DNA of 64,000 nt, from positions 248,001 to 312,000 of the forward strand of contig NZ_FXAY01000003.1 in assembly GCF_900177685.1 (NCBI RefSeq), written 5' to 3'. The position numbers and the translations under genes are program-made. The notes below the pieces were generated by a model. It ran no database searches and had not been told where the DNA came from. It saw nothing but the letters and a program-made list of their open reading frames with translations. This DNA is from Agreia pratensis (GTDB lineage Bacteria; Actinomycetota; Actinomycetes; Actinomycetales; Microbacteriaceae). This document shows positions 34,002 through 42,592 of this stretch, one piece after another. Each line of letters opens with the position of its first letter. Position 1 is the first letter of the stretch.

Positions 34002-35642
34002 ATGAAATCCGCATCCACACGTATGGCGCGCGGTATAGCGTTGCTCGCCGGAACCGCAGTGGCGGCGCTGGTACTCGCCGGTTGCTCCGGTGGCACCACC
34101 GGCGGCGGCGCGGGCGGCGCTATCACCATCGGCACGACCGACAAGGTCACCGTGCTCGATCCGGCCGGCTCGTACGACAACGGATCGTTCGCCGTGATGA
34201 ACCAGGTGTATCCGTTCCTCATGAACACGCCCTACGGCAGCCCGGATGTGCAGCCGGACATCGCCGAGAAGGCCGAGTTCACCGCGCCGACCGAATACAC
34301 GGTCACCCTCAAGCCCGGTCTGAAGTTCGCGAACGGACACGATCTCACCTCGTCTGACGTGAAGTTCAGCTTCGATCGCCAGCTCAAGATCGCCGACGCG
34401 AACGGACCGTCGTCGTTGCTCTACAACCTCGACTCGGTTGCCGCGCCCGACGACACCACAGTGGTCTTCACGTTGAAGACCGAGAACGACCAGGTGTTCC
34501 CGCAGATCCTGTCCAGCCCCGCCGGCCCCATCGTCGACGAAGAGGTGTTCGCTGCCGACAAGATCACGAGCGATAAGGAGATCGTCGACGGCAAGGCCTT
34601 CGCCGGCCAGTACGAGATCACGAGCTACGACTTCAACAACCTGATCGCGTACAAGGCATACTCCGGCTACAAGGGCGTTCTCGGCACGCCCAAGACCGAC
34701 GTCGTCAACGTGAAGTACTACGCCGACGCGTCGAACCTCAAGCTCGACATTCAGGAGGGCAACATCGACGTGGCGTTCCGCAGCCTTTCGGCGACGGACA
34801 TCTCTGATCTCTCCACCAACGACAAGGTGAAGGTCGTCAACGGTCCGGGTGGCGAGATCCGCTACATCGTCTTCAACTTCGACACCCAGCCCTATGGTGC
34901 GAAGACTCCCGAGGCAGACCCCGCTAAGGCTCTCGCGGTTCGCAAGGCCGTTGCCGACGTCATCGACCGCAAGGAACTCGCCACCCAGGTCTACAAGGAC
35001 ACCTACACGCCTCTGTACTCCTACGTGCCGCAGGGCCTCACCGGCGCCACCGAGTCGCTGAAGCCGCTCTACGGCGACGGCAACGGGGGCGCCGATGTTG
35101 AGAAGGCGAAGGCCGATCTGACCGCCGCCGGCGTCACGGTGCCGATCAAGCTGAGCCTGCAGTACAACACCGATCACTACGGCCCGGGCTCCAGCGACGA
35201 GTACGCGCTGATCAAAGACCAGCTCGACTCGAGCGGACTCTTCACGGTCGACCTCCAGTCGACGGAGTACGTGCAGTACTCGAAGGACCGCGTCGCCGAC
35301 GCCTACCCGGCCTACCAGCTGGGATGGTTCCCCGACTACTCCGACGCAGACAACTACCTGACGCCGTTCTTCCTGAACCCGACGGGCAAGGAGAGCTTCC
35401 TGCAGAGCCACTACCAGAACCCGGCCGTCGACAGCCTCGTGCTGGAGCAGAGTGTGACAAGCGACCCGGCCGCGCGTACCGCGCTCATCGAGAAGATCCA
35501 GGACACCGTCGCTGGTGACCTGCCGACGATCCCGCTGCTTCAGGGCGCCCAGGTGGCCGTCACCGGCACCACGGTGACGGGCACCAGCGACACGCTGGAT
35601 GCCTCGTTCAAGTTCCGCTACGGAGCACTGGCCAAAGGCTAG
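34002..35642 (+). CDS. ABC transporter substrate-binding lipoprotein, family 5 (peptide type)
   Basis: A 546-residue extracytoplasmic solute-binding protein. The signal peptide ends in the lipobox VLAGC with C28 to be lipidated. The family 5 pattern is present: the strand ITIGTTDKVTVLDPAGSYD, YTVTLKPGLKFANGHDLTSSDVKFSFDR (named by its core GLKFxNGxxLTSxDVKFSF) and WFPDYSDADNYLTPFF near the end. Such proteins bind oligopeptides, dipeptides, nickel chelates or sugars; the ligand is unknown. Two permeases and ATPases follow in order. An imperfect terminator separates it from the first permease. Confidence 0.92.
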   Translation: MKSASTRMARGIALLAGTAVAALVLAGCSGGTTGGGAGGAITIGTTDKVTVLDPAGSYDNGSFAVMNQVYPFLMNTPYGSPDVQPDIAEKAEFTAPTEYTVTLKPGLKFANGHDLTSSDVKFSFDRQLKIADANGPSSLLYNLDSVAAPDDTTVVFTLKTENDQVFPQILSSPAGPIVDEEVFAADKITSDKEIVDGKAFAGQYEITSYDFNNLIAYKAYSGYKGVLGTPKTDVVNVKYYADASNLKLDIQEGNIDVAFRSLSATDISDLSTNDKVKVVNGPGGEIRYIVFNFDTQPYGAKTPEADPAKALAVRKAVADVIDRKELATQVYKDTYTPLYSYVPQGLTGATESLKPLYGDGNGGADVEKAKADLTAAGVTVPIKLSLQYNTDHYGPGSSDEYALIKDQLDSSGLFTVDLQSTEYVQYSKDRVADAYPAYQLGWFPDYSDADNYLTPFFLNPTGKESFLQSHYQNPAVDSLVLEQSVTSDPAARTALIEKIQDTVAGDLPTIPLLQGAQVAVTGTTVTGTSDTLDASFKFRYGALAKG

Positions 35643-35676
35643 ATCCATCGCAGGCTAGAGTTCCTCTAGCGCGATC

Positions 35677-35709
35677 TCAGGGGCGAGGCGTTACGCGCCT
35701 CGCCCCTGA
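35677..35709 (+). terminator. Hairpin between binding-protein and permease genes
   Basis: TCAGGGGCGAGGCG pairs over 14 bp with CGCCTCGCCCCTGA around a five-base loop. No T-tract follows. It lies 34 bases after the lipoprotein stop, where partial termination or a 3'-end block would give more binding protein than permease. Confidence 0.6.
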
Positions 35710-35753
35710 TGTGTTCGTCGGCCACCCACTCGTCTAACCAAGGACTTCTTCTT

Positions 35754-36851
35754 GTGACTGCAGAATTGGCAACTCCGGATCCCGCGTCCGCGGCACCGCC
35801 CGTGGCGGCTCGCCGCTCGGCATCCAGCGGCGGGGGATTGCTGCGCTACCTCATCGTGCGCTTTCTCCTGATCATCCCCACCATCTTCATCCTGGTGACC
35901 CTCGTGTTCGTGCTCATGCGTTCCACGGGTGATCCGATCACCGCGGCCCAGGGTGGCAAGCTGACCGCCGTCGAACTCGCCAAGCGCATTCACGACGCAG
36001 GATACGATCGCCCGATTCTCGTGCAGTACTTCGAGTACATCGGACAGGTCTTCACCGGAAATTTCGGCAACACGATCACCGACAACCGTCCTGTGACCGA
36101 GGTGCTCTTGACCTATGGCGGCGCCACGCTGGAGTTGGCGTTCTACGCCCTCATCGTCGCCTTCGTCGTCGGAATCCCGCTCGGTATGGTGGCCGCGTAC
36201 TTCCGTGACAAGGCTCCGGATGCGTTCCTGCGCATCTTCGCCATCCTCTGTTATGCGACACCCGTGTTCTTCGCCGGGCTGCTGCTGAAACTGGTCTTCT
36301 CTGTCTGGCTGCACGTGCTGCCGGTCGCCGGCCGAGCCTCGACCGGAGCCGAACTACAGATGCAGGTGCTGCCGGGTAAGACAGGCATCTATCTGATCGA
36401 CGCTTTTCAGACGGGCAATCCCGATGTGATCGGGGATGTCCTGTCGCACGCGGTGCTGCCCGGCATTGCCCTCGGCCTCCTCACTGCCGGAGTCTTTCTG
36501 AGGCTGGTACGCACGAACCTCATCGGCACGCTCGGAACCGACTATGTCGATGCCGCCCGCTCTCGCGGGGTGAGCGAGTTCCGCCTGGTGCGCAAGCACG
36601 CGTACCGTCCGGCGCTCATTCCCATCATCACGGTGATCGGTCTTCAGATCGCGCTGCTCCTCGGTGGCGCGGTGCTGACCGAGACCACCTTCGAGTGGAA
36701 GGGCCTCGGCTTCCAGCTCGCGCAGTATCTCGCTTCACGCGACTTCGTGGCCGTGCAGGGCATCGTGGCTCTGCTCGCCGTGATCGTCGCGGTGACCAAC
36801 TTCATCGTCGATGTGATAGCCGCCCTCATCGACCCCCGAGTGAGGTACTGA
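35754..36851 (+). CDS. ABC transporter permease, DppB type
   Basis: A 365-residue inner-membrane permease with six helices: one near residue 30-50, then the BPD_transp_1 domain from about 120. The EAA loop DYVDAARSRGVSEFRLVRKHAYRPALIP contacts the ATPase (core AARSRGVSEFRLVRKHA). The GTG at 35754 is favoured by AAGGA nine bases upstream. It pairs with the next permease, three bases downstream. Confidence 0.92.
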   Translation: MTAELATPDPASAAPPVAARRSASSGGGLLRYLIVRFLLIIPTIFILVTLVFVLMRSTGDPITAAQGGKLTAVELAKRIHDAGYDRPILVQYFEYIGQVFTGNFGNTITDNRPVTEVLLTYGGATLELAFYALIVAFVVGIPLGMVAAYFRDKAPDAFLRIFAILCYATPVFFAGLLLKLVFSVWLHVLPVAGRASTGAELQMQVLPGKTGIYLIDAFQTGNPDVIGDVLSHAVLPGIALGLLTAGVFLRLVRTNLIGTLGTDYVDAARSRGVSEFRLVRKHAYRPALIPIITVIGLQIALLLGGAVLTETTFEWKGLGFQLAQYLASRDFVAVQGIVALLAVIVAVTNFIVDVIAALIDPRVRY

Positions 36852-36853
36852 TC

Positions 36854-37897
36854 GTGACCCGTCTCTCAACGCCCTCCCGACCGCGCCGAAGCCTGGCCTC
36901 GCGCATCCCGCTCTTCGACCAGGTGCGTTCGAGCATCGGTTTGCAGCGAGGGATGCTCGTGGCCGGCGTGGTCATCACCCTCGCTTTCGTTCTGGTCGCG
37001 ATCCTGGCCCCCGTGCTTGCCCCGTTCGGCTTCTCACAACTGCGCTCGAGCGGTGAGACGTTCGGAGCCCAGCAGCCGCCTTCGTCTTCGCACCTGCTCG
37101 GCACCACCGTCGGTGGCTATGACGTGCTTTCCCGTGTTCTCTGGGGGGCTCAGACCGCCTTGCTGACGATCATCGTGTCGGTGCTGCTGTCGATCTTCGT
37201 CGGCATCGCGCTCGGCTTGATCTCCGGATACCTCGGTGGTTGGCTCGACAGAGTGCTCGTGGTCGTCTGTGACGCCGTCTACGCGTTCCCGTCGCTGCTG
37301 CTCGCCATCGTGATGTCGATCGTCATCTCGGGAGGAAAATCGGATCTTGCTGGAGGAATTCTGGCGGCCTCGATCTCGATCACGGTCGTCTTCATTCCGC
37401 AGTACTTCCGGGTGATCCGGGCCGAGACGGTGCGCATCAAGAGTGAGGCGTACGTCGAGTCGGCCAAGGTCATCGGCACCCGAGCACCCCGCATCATCGT
37501 GCGGCACGTGTTGCGCAATGCGACGCGCTCGCTGCCGCTTCTGCTCACCCTCAACTCCTCCGAGGCGCTGCTGACTCTCGCCGGCCTGGGGTTCCTCGGC
37601 TTCGGCATCGAGCCGTCGGCCGCGGCAGAATGGGGCTACGACCTCAACAAGGCGCTGTCGGACGTGACCAGCGGCATTTGGTGGACCGCCCTGTTCCCGG
37701 GCCTGGCGATCGTGCTCGCCGTGCTGGGCATCACGCTGGTGGGCGAGAGTCTCAACGACCTGGCAGATCCGCGACTGCGCGGGCGTCGCGCGGCTGTCGA
37801 CTCGGGCGCGCCGAGCGCCGACGATGACGCCGTTCCGCATGGAGCCGGCGCCTCGGGTGACCCCCTGATCGATTCGAACGAGGAGGCTCGACCGTGA
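36854..37897 (+). CDS. ABC transporter permease, DppC type
   Basis: A 347-residue partner permease. It has the N-terminal OppC-N helix (about 30-55), five further helices and the EAA loop YVESAKVIGTRAPRIIVRHVLRN (core ESAKVIGTRAPRIIVRHV). The C-terminal tail of about 45 residues is hydrophilic and unlike the family. The GTG at 36854 starts two bases after the stop of the DppB-type gene; the end overlaps the ATPase start by four bases (GTGA). Confidence 0.92.
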   Translation: MTRLSTPSRPRRSLASRIPLFDQVRSSIGLQRGMLVAGVVITLAFVLVAILAPVLAPFGFSQLRSSGETFGAQQPPSSSHLLGTTVGGYDVLSRVLWGAQTALLTIIVSVLLSIFVGIALGLISGYLGGWLDRVLVVVCDAVYAFPSLLLAIVMSIVISGGKSDLAGGILAASISITVVFIPQYFRVIRAETVRIKSEAYVESAKVIGTRAPRIIVRHVLRNATRSLPLLLTLNSSEALLTLAGLGFLGFGIEPSAAAEWGYDLNKALSDVTSGIWWTALFPGLAIVLAVLGITLVGESLNDLADPRLRGRRAAVDSGAPSADDDAVPHGAGASGDPLIDSNEEARP

Positions 37898-39627
37898 GCA
37901 TCGCAGACGGCACTGTCACCACAGGCGGCACGGGCGTCGACGACATCGTCGCCATCAAAGACCTGCGGGTGACGTTCGCCACCGATGGCGGCGCTGTTCG
38001 CGCGGTAGATGGCGTATCTATCGCCGTGCGGCCGCGCGAGATCGTCGCGATCGTTGGCGAGAGCGGCAGCGGCAAGAGCGTCACGGCCAAGTCGATTCTC
38101 GGCCTGGTCCCGGCGACGGCCACCTCGTCGGGCTCGATTCTGCTGCGAAGCCGTGACCGAACCCGTACGACCGATGTCGTAGCGGCCTCGGCCAACACGC
38201 TTCGAGAATTGCGCGGCGACGACGTCGCCATGGTCTTCCAGGAACCGTCGACCGCGTTGAACCCCGTCTACACCGTCGGATGGCAGATCGCCGAGGGCAT
38301 CCGGGCGCATGGATCCGTGTCGCGCGCCGATGCGAAGAAGCAGGCCATCGACATCCTGCGCCGCGTCGGGATTCCCGATCCGGAGACGCGGGTCGACTAC
38401 TACCCGCACCAGTTCTCGGGTGGCCAGAAGCAGCGTGTGGTGATCGCCATGGCGCTCGTACTCAACCCCGGCCTGATTGTCGCCGACGAACCGACGACCG
38501 CGCTCGACGTCACCGTGCAGGCAGAGATCCTCGACCTGCTCAGGCGCCTGCGCGACGAGTTCGACACCGCGATCGTGCTGATCACGCACAACATGGGGGT
38601 GGTCGCCGATCTCGCCGACCGCGTGGTTGTGATGTATCAGGGCAAGGTCGTCGAAGAGGCGGATAGCCGTACGCTGTTCGCGTCTCCTCAGGCCGACTAT
38701 ACGAAGCAGCTTCTTGCCGCGGTTCCCCATATCGGCCAGGGCGAAGCGCGGGCGGCCGTTCGCACGCAGGAGCGTCTCGAGCGCGCCTCTTCCAGCACGC
38801 CAGTGGTGGCTGCTCGCGATCTCGTGATCGAATATCCCGGGCGTCTCGGCCGCGGTGGGTTCCGCGCTGTCAACGGCGTCTCCTTCGAGATCAAAGAAGG
38901 AGAGGTTCTGGGACTGGTGGGGGAGTCGGGCTCGGGCAAGACCACCATCGGTCGTGCGATCGCCGGGCTCTCCAAGGTCACCGGCGGCTCGCTCAACGTG
39001 CTCGGACGCGAGATGCTCGGCATCAAGGAGCGGTCTTTCCGCAGTGCCCGAGTCGACATCGGGTTCGTGTTCCAAGATCCGGCGTCGAGTTTCAATCCTC
39101 TGCTCACCATCGCGGAATGCGTGGCGGAGCCGTTGGTCGTACACGGTCGGGCGACTGATGCCCGCGACGCTCGCACCCAGGTCGACGACCTGCTCGAGGC
39201 CGTTCAGCTGCCCAAGGCATTCGGTGATCGCTACCCGCACGAACTCAGCGGTGGCCAGAGGCAGCGCGCGAGCCTGGCCCGGTCGCTCGCCCTTCGTCCG
39301 AAGCTGCTCATCGCCGATGAGCCCACCAGTGCGCTCGACGTGTCTGTTCAGGCGCGCGTGCTCGAGCTCTTCACCGAGCTGCAGAGGGAATTCGGATTCG
39401 CGTCGCTGTTCATCAGTCATGATCTGGCCGTCGTCGACATGCTCGCCGACCGCATCGCGGTTCTCTACAAGGGCGAGCTCGTCGAAGAGGGAACGGGCGC
39501 GGAGGTTCTGGGCGCGCCGCGCCATCCCTACACGCAGAGACTTCTCGCATCGCTTCCCGTACCCGATCCGATCGAACAAGAGACGAGGCGCGAGGCGCTG
39601 CACCGACTTCAGGCGGTCGACAGCTAG
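37894..39627 (+). CDS. Double ABC ATPase (DppD-DppF fusion type)
   Basis: A 577-residue protein with two complete nucleotide-binding domains. The first has Walker A GESGSGKS at 55-62, signature FSGGQ at 174-178 and Walker B LIVADEP at 194-200; the second has GESGSGKT at 343-350, LSGGQ at 451-455 and LLIADEP at 471-477. Each is followed by the oligopeptide C-terminal extension. It should power the two upstream permeases alone, since both sites are intact. Such fusions are common in actinobacteria. Confidence 0.93.
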   Translation: MSIADGTVTTGGTGVDDIVAIKDLRVTFATDGGAVRAVDGVSIAVRPREIVAIVGESGSGKSVTAKSILGLVPATATSSGSILLRSRDRTRTTDVVAASANTLRELRGDDVAMVFQEPSTALNPVYTVGWQIAEGIRAHGSVSRADAKKQAIDILRRVGIPDPETRVDYYPHQFSGGQKQRVVIAMALVLNPGLIVADEPTTALDVTVQAEILDLLRRLRDEFDTAIVLITHNMGVVADLADRVVVMYQGKVVEEADSRTLFASPQADYTKQLLAAVPHIGQGEARAAVRTQERLERASSSTPVVAARDLVIEYPGRLGRGGFRAVNGVSFEIKEGEVLGLVGESGSGKTTIGRAIAGLSKVTGGSLNVLGREMLGIKERSFRSARVDIGFVFQDPASSFNPLLTIAECVAEPLVVHGRATDARDARTQVDDLLEAVQLPKAFGDRYPHELSGGQRQRASLARSLALRPKLLIADEPTSALDVSVQARVLELFTELQREFGFASLFISHDLAVVDMLADRIAVLYKGELVEEGTGAEVLGAPRHPYTQRLLASLPVPDPIEQETRREALHRLQAVDS

Positions 39628-39638
39628 GGTCGGTATCC

Positions 39639-40451
39639 ATGAGCGAACGGATAATGACGGCGTCTGACGTCACGATCGAATATCCGGCACACAGCGTCAG
39701 TTCCGCGCATACCGCGGTCAAGGGATTCACGCTGAATGTCGAACCAGGCGAAATCATCGGTCTGGTGGGGTCGAGCGGGTCGGGCAAGTCGACGATCGCG
39801 TCGGTGATCTCCGGTGCCGCTGCCATGGCGCCGTCCCGTGACGGTGCACCGCGAATCGTCGGTGGGGCGCTCTCGGTGCTCGGCTACGATCTCAAACGCA
39901 CTCGAGGCCGTAAACTCTCGAGGTTCACGTTCGGTATCGGCCATCTCGCACAAGATGCCGGATCGACATTGACCTCGAATATGACGGTCGCCGAGATCAT
40001 CGCCGAGCCGCTCTTTCTGCGCGACAAGCACTACGACGCCAACGACGCCGGACTGCGAGCGGCGACCCTCCTCGACAGTCTCCTGCTGCCGGTCGGCATG
40101 CTCAATATGCTGCCGCACGAGCTTTCCAGCGGTCAGCGTCAGCGGGTAGCGGTTGCTCGAGCTCTGGTCATGGATCCCGTCTTCCTCGTCGCCGACGAGC
40201 CGACCGCCGGCATCGATGTCTCCGTTCGCGGTCAGGTGGTCGATGTCATCGCCTCTCTGCAGCGTGATAGAGGAGCCAGCGCCATCATCATCAGCCACGA
40301 CCTCGACGTGCTTCGTCGGTCCGTCGACAGGATCGCGGTGCTGCACGAAGGCATGGTCGTGGGGCTGGGAACGATCGACGAGGTGCTGGACGACCCCCAC
40401 CACCCCTATGTGCAGGGCCTCGCTCGCACCGTGTCGGGCGATCCTCGGTGA
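39639..40451 (+). CDS. Extra ABC ATPase subunit, divergent
   Basis: A 270-residue single nucleotide-binding domain: Walker A GSSGSGKS at 44-51, Q-loop Q105 in an unusual AQDAGSTLTSN context, signature LSSGQ at 162-166 (not LSGGQ), Walker B VFLVADEP at 181-188, then ISHDLDV. The double ATPase before it already supplies two sites, so its role is unclear: an alternative subunit, a regulator or a remnant of separate DppD/DppF genes. It starts 11 bases after the fusion ATPase and overlaps the dehydrogenase by four bases. Confidence 0.85.
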   Translation: MSERIMTASDVTIEYPAHSVSSAHTAVKGFTLNVEPGEIIGLVGSSGSGKSTIASVISGAAAMAPSRDGAPRIVGGALSVLGYDLKRTRGRKLSRFTFGIGHLAQDAGSTLTSNMTVAEIIAEPLFLRDKHYDANDAGLRAATLLDSLLLPVGMLNMLPHELSSGQRQRVAVARALVMDPVFLVADEPTAGIDVSVRGQVVDVIASLQRDRGASAIIISHDLDVLRRSVDRIAVLHEGMVVGLGTIDEVLDDPHHPYVQGLARTVSGDPR

Positions 40452-41443
40452 GTTCCGAGCAACACCGCGAGATCCTCGCAACGGCGGCATACGTCCCCGC
40501 TGACGACGCTCGTCCCGTTCCTGGACCCATCGCGGTTCTACCTGAGCCGGTGCAGCTGTTCGTCGATGCGGTCGAATCGGCGGGAGGCCAGGTCGCTGCG
40601 CTGTCGGCGCGGACCCGCGGGCTGATCTGGCTCGATCCGAAAGGATCAGAGCGATTCGGGGAGGTGCTCTCCGAGAATCCGCAACTCAGCTGGGTGCAGT
40701 TGCCCTACGCGGGAGTCGATGCTTTTGCCGAGACCCTGAAGAGCTCTGCGCGGCCGACGTTGACCGTCACCAGCGCCAAGGGAGCCTTCGCCCAACCTGT
40801 GGCAGAGCACGCTCTCATGCTCGTTCTGGCACTGCTGCGCCGTCTTCCTCTGCGTCTATCCGCGAGATCATGGGGCGACGGCACTGTGGGCACGTCGCTC
40901 TACGGTCTGCACGTCGTGATCGTGGGAGCCGGCGGAATCGCAATCGAGCTCATCCGCCTTCTCAGTGCGTTCGATGTCACCATCACTGTCGTTCGGCGAG
41001 GCAGCGAGCCGGTCGACGGCGCATCAGCAACCGTGTCGACGAACGATCTCGATGCCGTGCTGCCGACAGCCGACGTCGTCGTACTCGCTGCCGCTCTCAC
41101 CGACGACACGCGCGGGCTCATCGGTGGCAGGCAGTTCGAGCAGATGAAGAATTCGGCCGTCGTGGTCAATATCGGCCGTGGCGGTCTCATCGTCACAGAC
41201 GCCCTCGTCGACGCGCTTCAGACCGACAGCATCGCCGGCGCCGGCGTCGACGTGACCGACCCTGAACCGCTTCCTGATGGGCATCCGCTGTGGATCGCCC
41301 GGAACATCATCATCACGCCGCACAGTGCTGACACGCCCGCCATGACACGCCCTCTTCTCGCGCGGAGGGTGTCGAACAACACGCGCGCGTTCCTCGGTCA
41401 CGGGGGTTTTGACGGAGTGGTCGATCCAGTTGTGGGATACTGA
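40448..41443 (+). CDS. D-isomer-specific 2-hydroxyacid dehydrogenase
   Basis: A 331-residue NAD(P)-dependent dehydrogenase. The nucleotide domain begins GLHVVIVGAGGIAIELIRLL (glycine motif GAGGIA, looser than usual). The catalytic triad positions are visible: Arg in NIGRGGLIV, Glu in GVDVTDPEPLP and His in ITPHSADT. The GTG start overlaps the ATPase stop (GTGA), making it the last gene of the transporter operon; it may act on the imported compound or on a product of it. The substrate is unknown. Confidence 0.88.
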   Translation: MSSEQHREILATAAYVPADDARPVPGPIAVLPEPVQLFVDAVESAGGQVAALSARTRGLIWLDPKGSERFGEVLSENPQLSWVQLPYAGVDAFAETLKSSARPTLTVTSAKGAFAQPVAEHALMLVLALLRRLPLRLSARSWGDGTVGTSLYGLHVVIVGAGGIAIELIRLLSAFDVTITVVRRGSEPVDGASATVSTNDLDAVLPTADVVVLAAALTDDTRGLIGGRQFEQMKNSAVVVNIGRGGLIVTDALVDALQTDSIAGAGVDVTDPEPLPDGHPLWIARNIIITPHSADTPAMTRPLLARRVSNNTRAFLGHGGFDGVVDPVVGY

Positions 41444-41511
41444 TGGAGGTCGATGAGCGTGACAAAGGCATCGCCGAATAGGTGATAGTGTAACTACGCT
41501 GTTTCCAGCAA

Positions 41512-41584
41512 TCCTCGATAGCTCAATTGGCAGAGCAGCCGGCTGTTAACCGGCAGGTTCTTGGTTCGAGTCCAAGTCGGGGAG
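41512..41584 (+). tRNA. tRNA-Asn (GTT)
   Basis: A complete 73-base cloverleaf. Acceptor TCCTCGA pairs with TCGGGGA; the D arm is GCTC...GAGC; the anticodon stem GCCGG/CCGGC closes loop CTGTTAA with anticodon GTT at 41545-41547; the T loop is TTCGAGT. The CCA end is not encoded. Confidence 0.95.
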
Positions 41585-41586
41585 CG

Positions 41587-41625
41587 AAAAGGCCACCACG
41601 GGCTCCACCCCTGGTGGCCTTTTTT
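41587..41625 (+). terminator. Intrinsic terminator after tRNA-Asn
   Basis: GGCCACCA at 41591-41598 pairs with TGGTGGCC at 41612-41619, with an inner GGG/CCC extension, followed by TTTTTT. AAAA precedes it, so it could also work in reverse. Confidence 0.9.
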
Positions 41626-41641
41626 CGTTCCCGATCGGTCA

Positions 41642-41647
41642 TAAAAT
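41642..41647 (+). promoter_or_regulatory. Candidate -10 element of the gene at 41654
   Basis: TAAAAT, then GGAACG, then ATG; leaderless spacing and a close match to the -10 consensus. Confidence 0.5.
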
Positions 41648-41653
41648 GGAACG

Positions 41654-41965
41654 ATGAGTGATCCCTCCGCGCCGACCGTGTTCGAGAATCCGATCATGCT
41701 GCGGCGGCGAGCGCGAGGCTTCATGGCCGCCGCCATCATCGCCTGGGTCGTCGTCCTCCTCGTGCTTCTCGGATCGCTCGCCGGTTCGATGATCGCAACA
41801 CGCTTCAGCGGCCAGGTCAATGGAGCCGAGATCCTCGGCCGGATCATCGCCCTCGTACTGATGCTCACGGTGCCGACCGTGCTCGGTGTTCTTTTCACCG
41901 TTCGAAGCTCGAGACTCTACAAGCGGGCGGCCGTCGTCGAGCTCCGCGAAGCATCGTCGTACTGA
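41654..41965 (+). CDS. Small two-helix membrane protein
   Basis: A 103-residue protein with hydrophobic helices at about 23-47 and 60-82 and a basic region (RRRARG) before the first, suggesting a cytoplasmic N-terminus. I do not recognise the family. Its own leaderless promoter and a regular codon pattern support expression. It is convergent with def. Confidence 0.7.
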   Translation: MSDPSAPTVFENPIMLRRRARGFMAAAIIAWVVVLLVLLGSLAGSMIATRFSGQVNGAEILGRIIALVLMLTVPTVLGVLFTVRSSRLYKRAAVVELREASSY

Positions 41966-41983
41966 ACCGACTCGTCGGCTCGG

Positions 41984-42550
41984 TTACGCGTCGAGGTCGT
42001 CGACCCCGGGCATCCAGCTGCTGCCGGGCTCGGTCCAGCCTCGCTTTCGGGCGATCTTGGCCGCGCGCCGACCATAGATGAACTCGAGACGGTCGACGTA
42101 GAGGATGCCGTTGAGGTGGTCGAATTCGTGTTGGAAGATGCGGGCGAGCCAACCCGAGGCCGCTATTTCGAATGGCTTCTGGTCGAGGTCGACGGCACGC
42201 AACAGCGCATCTGCCGACCGCACGAGAGGAAAGCGCTCACCGGGGAACGAGAGACAGCCCTCGGCGTCCGAGTCCTCGTCGCTCTCGACGACGGGCGGCG
42301 GGCTGATGAGCAGAACCGGGTTGATCGCGACACCTCGGTGTTCCACGTCGTAGTCATCGGTCCACCCGTAGGTGAAGAGCCGGAGTGGCACACCGACTTG
42401 CGGCCCTGCCAGACCGACGCCGGGCGCGGCATCCATCGTCTCGAACATATCGGCGACCAGTTGACGCAGGGTGTCATCGAAGACGGTGACATCAGATGCG
42501 GGGGAGTGGAGAACGGGATCTCCGGAGATACGAATCGGGAGAACAGCCAT
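41984..42550 (-). CDS. def: Peptide deformylase
   Basis: A 188-residue metalloenzyme removing the formyl group from new proteins. The three family motifs are intact: GVGLAGPQVG (44-53), EGCLSFPG with the metal ligand C99, and QHEFDH with H141, E142 and H145. Motif 1 has G-P in place of the common A-P/A-A, within family variation. TAGGCT lies six bases before the ATG, giving a leaderless mRNA, and the DMT gene opposite has the same layout. Confidence 0.96.
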   Translation of the reverse strand: MAVLPIRISGDPVLHSPASDVTVFDDTLRQLVADMFETMDAAPGVGLAGPQVGVPLRLFTYGWTDDYDVEHRGVAINPVLLISPPPVVESDEDSDAEGCLSFPGERFPLVRSADALLRAVDLDQKPFEIAASGWLARIFQHEFDHLNGILYVDRLEFIYGRRAAKIARKRGWTEPGSSWMPGVDDLDA

Positions 42551-42556
42551 TCGCTA

Positions 42557-42562
42557 AGCCTA
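42557..42562 (-). promoter_or_regulatory. Candidate -10 element of def
   Basis: TAGGCT on the minus strand, then TAGCGA, then the ATG at 42550. Confidence 0.5.
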
Positions 42563-42580
42563 TCGGCGCGATCGTCAGGG

Positions 42581-42586
42581 TAATCT
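42581..42586 (+). promoter_or_regulatory. Candidate -10 element of the DMT gene
   Basis: TAATCT, then CGGGGG, then the GTG at 42593. Together with the def element it makes a divergent pair of leaderless promoters 18 bases apart. Confidence 0.5.
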
Positions 42587-42592
42587 CGGGGG

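Noticed and set aside
37636-39603. Long antisense frame under the double ABC ATPase gene
   Set aside because: The sense strand encodes two intact ATPase domains; the antisense product has no domain and no start signals.
41459-41496. Promoter for tRNA-Asn (GTGACA with TAGTGT or TAACTA)
   Set aside because: The spacers are 21 or more bases, outside the normal range.
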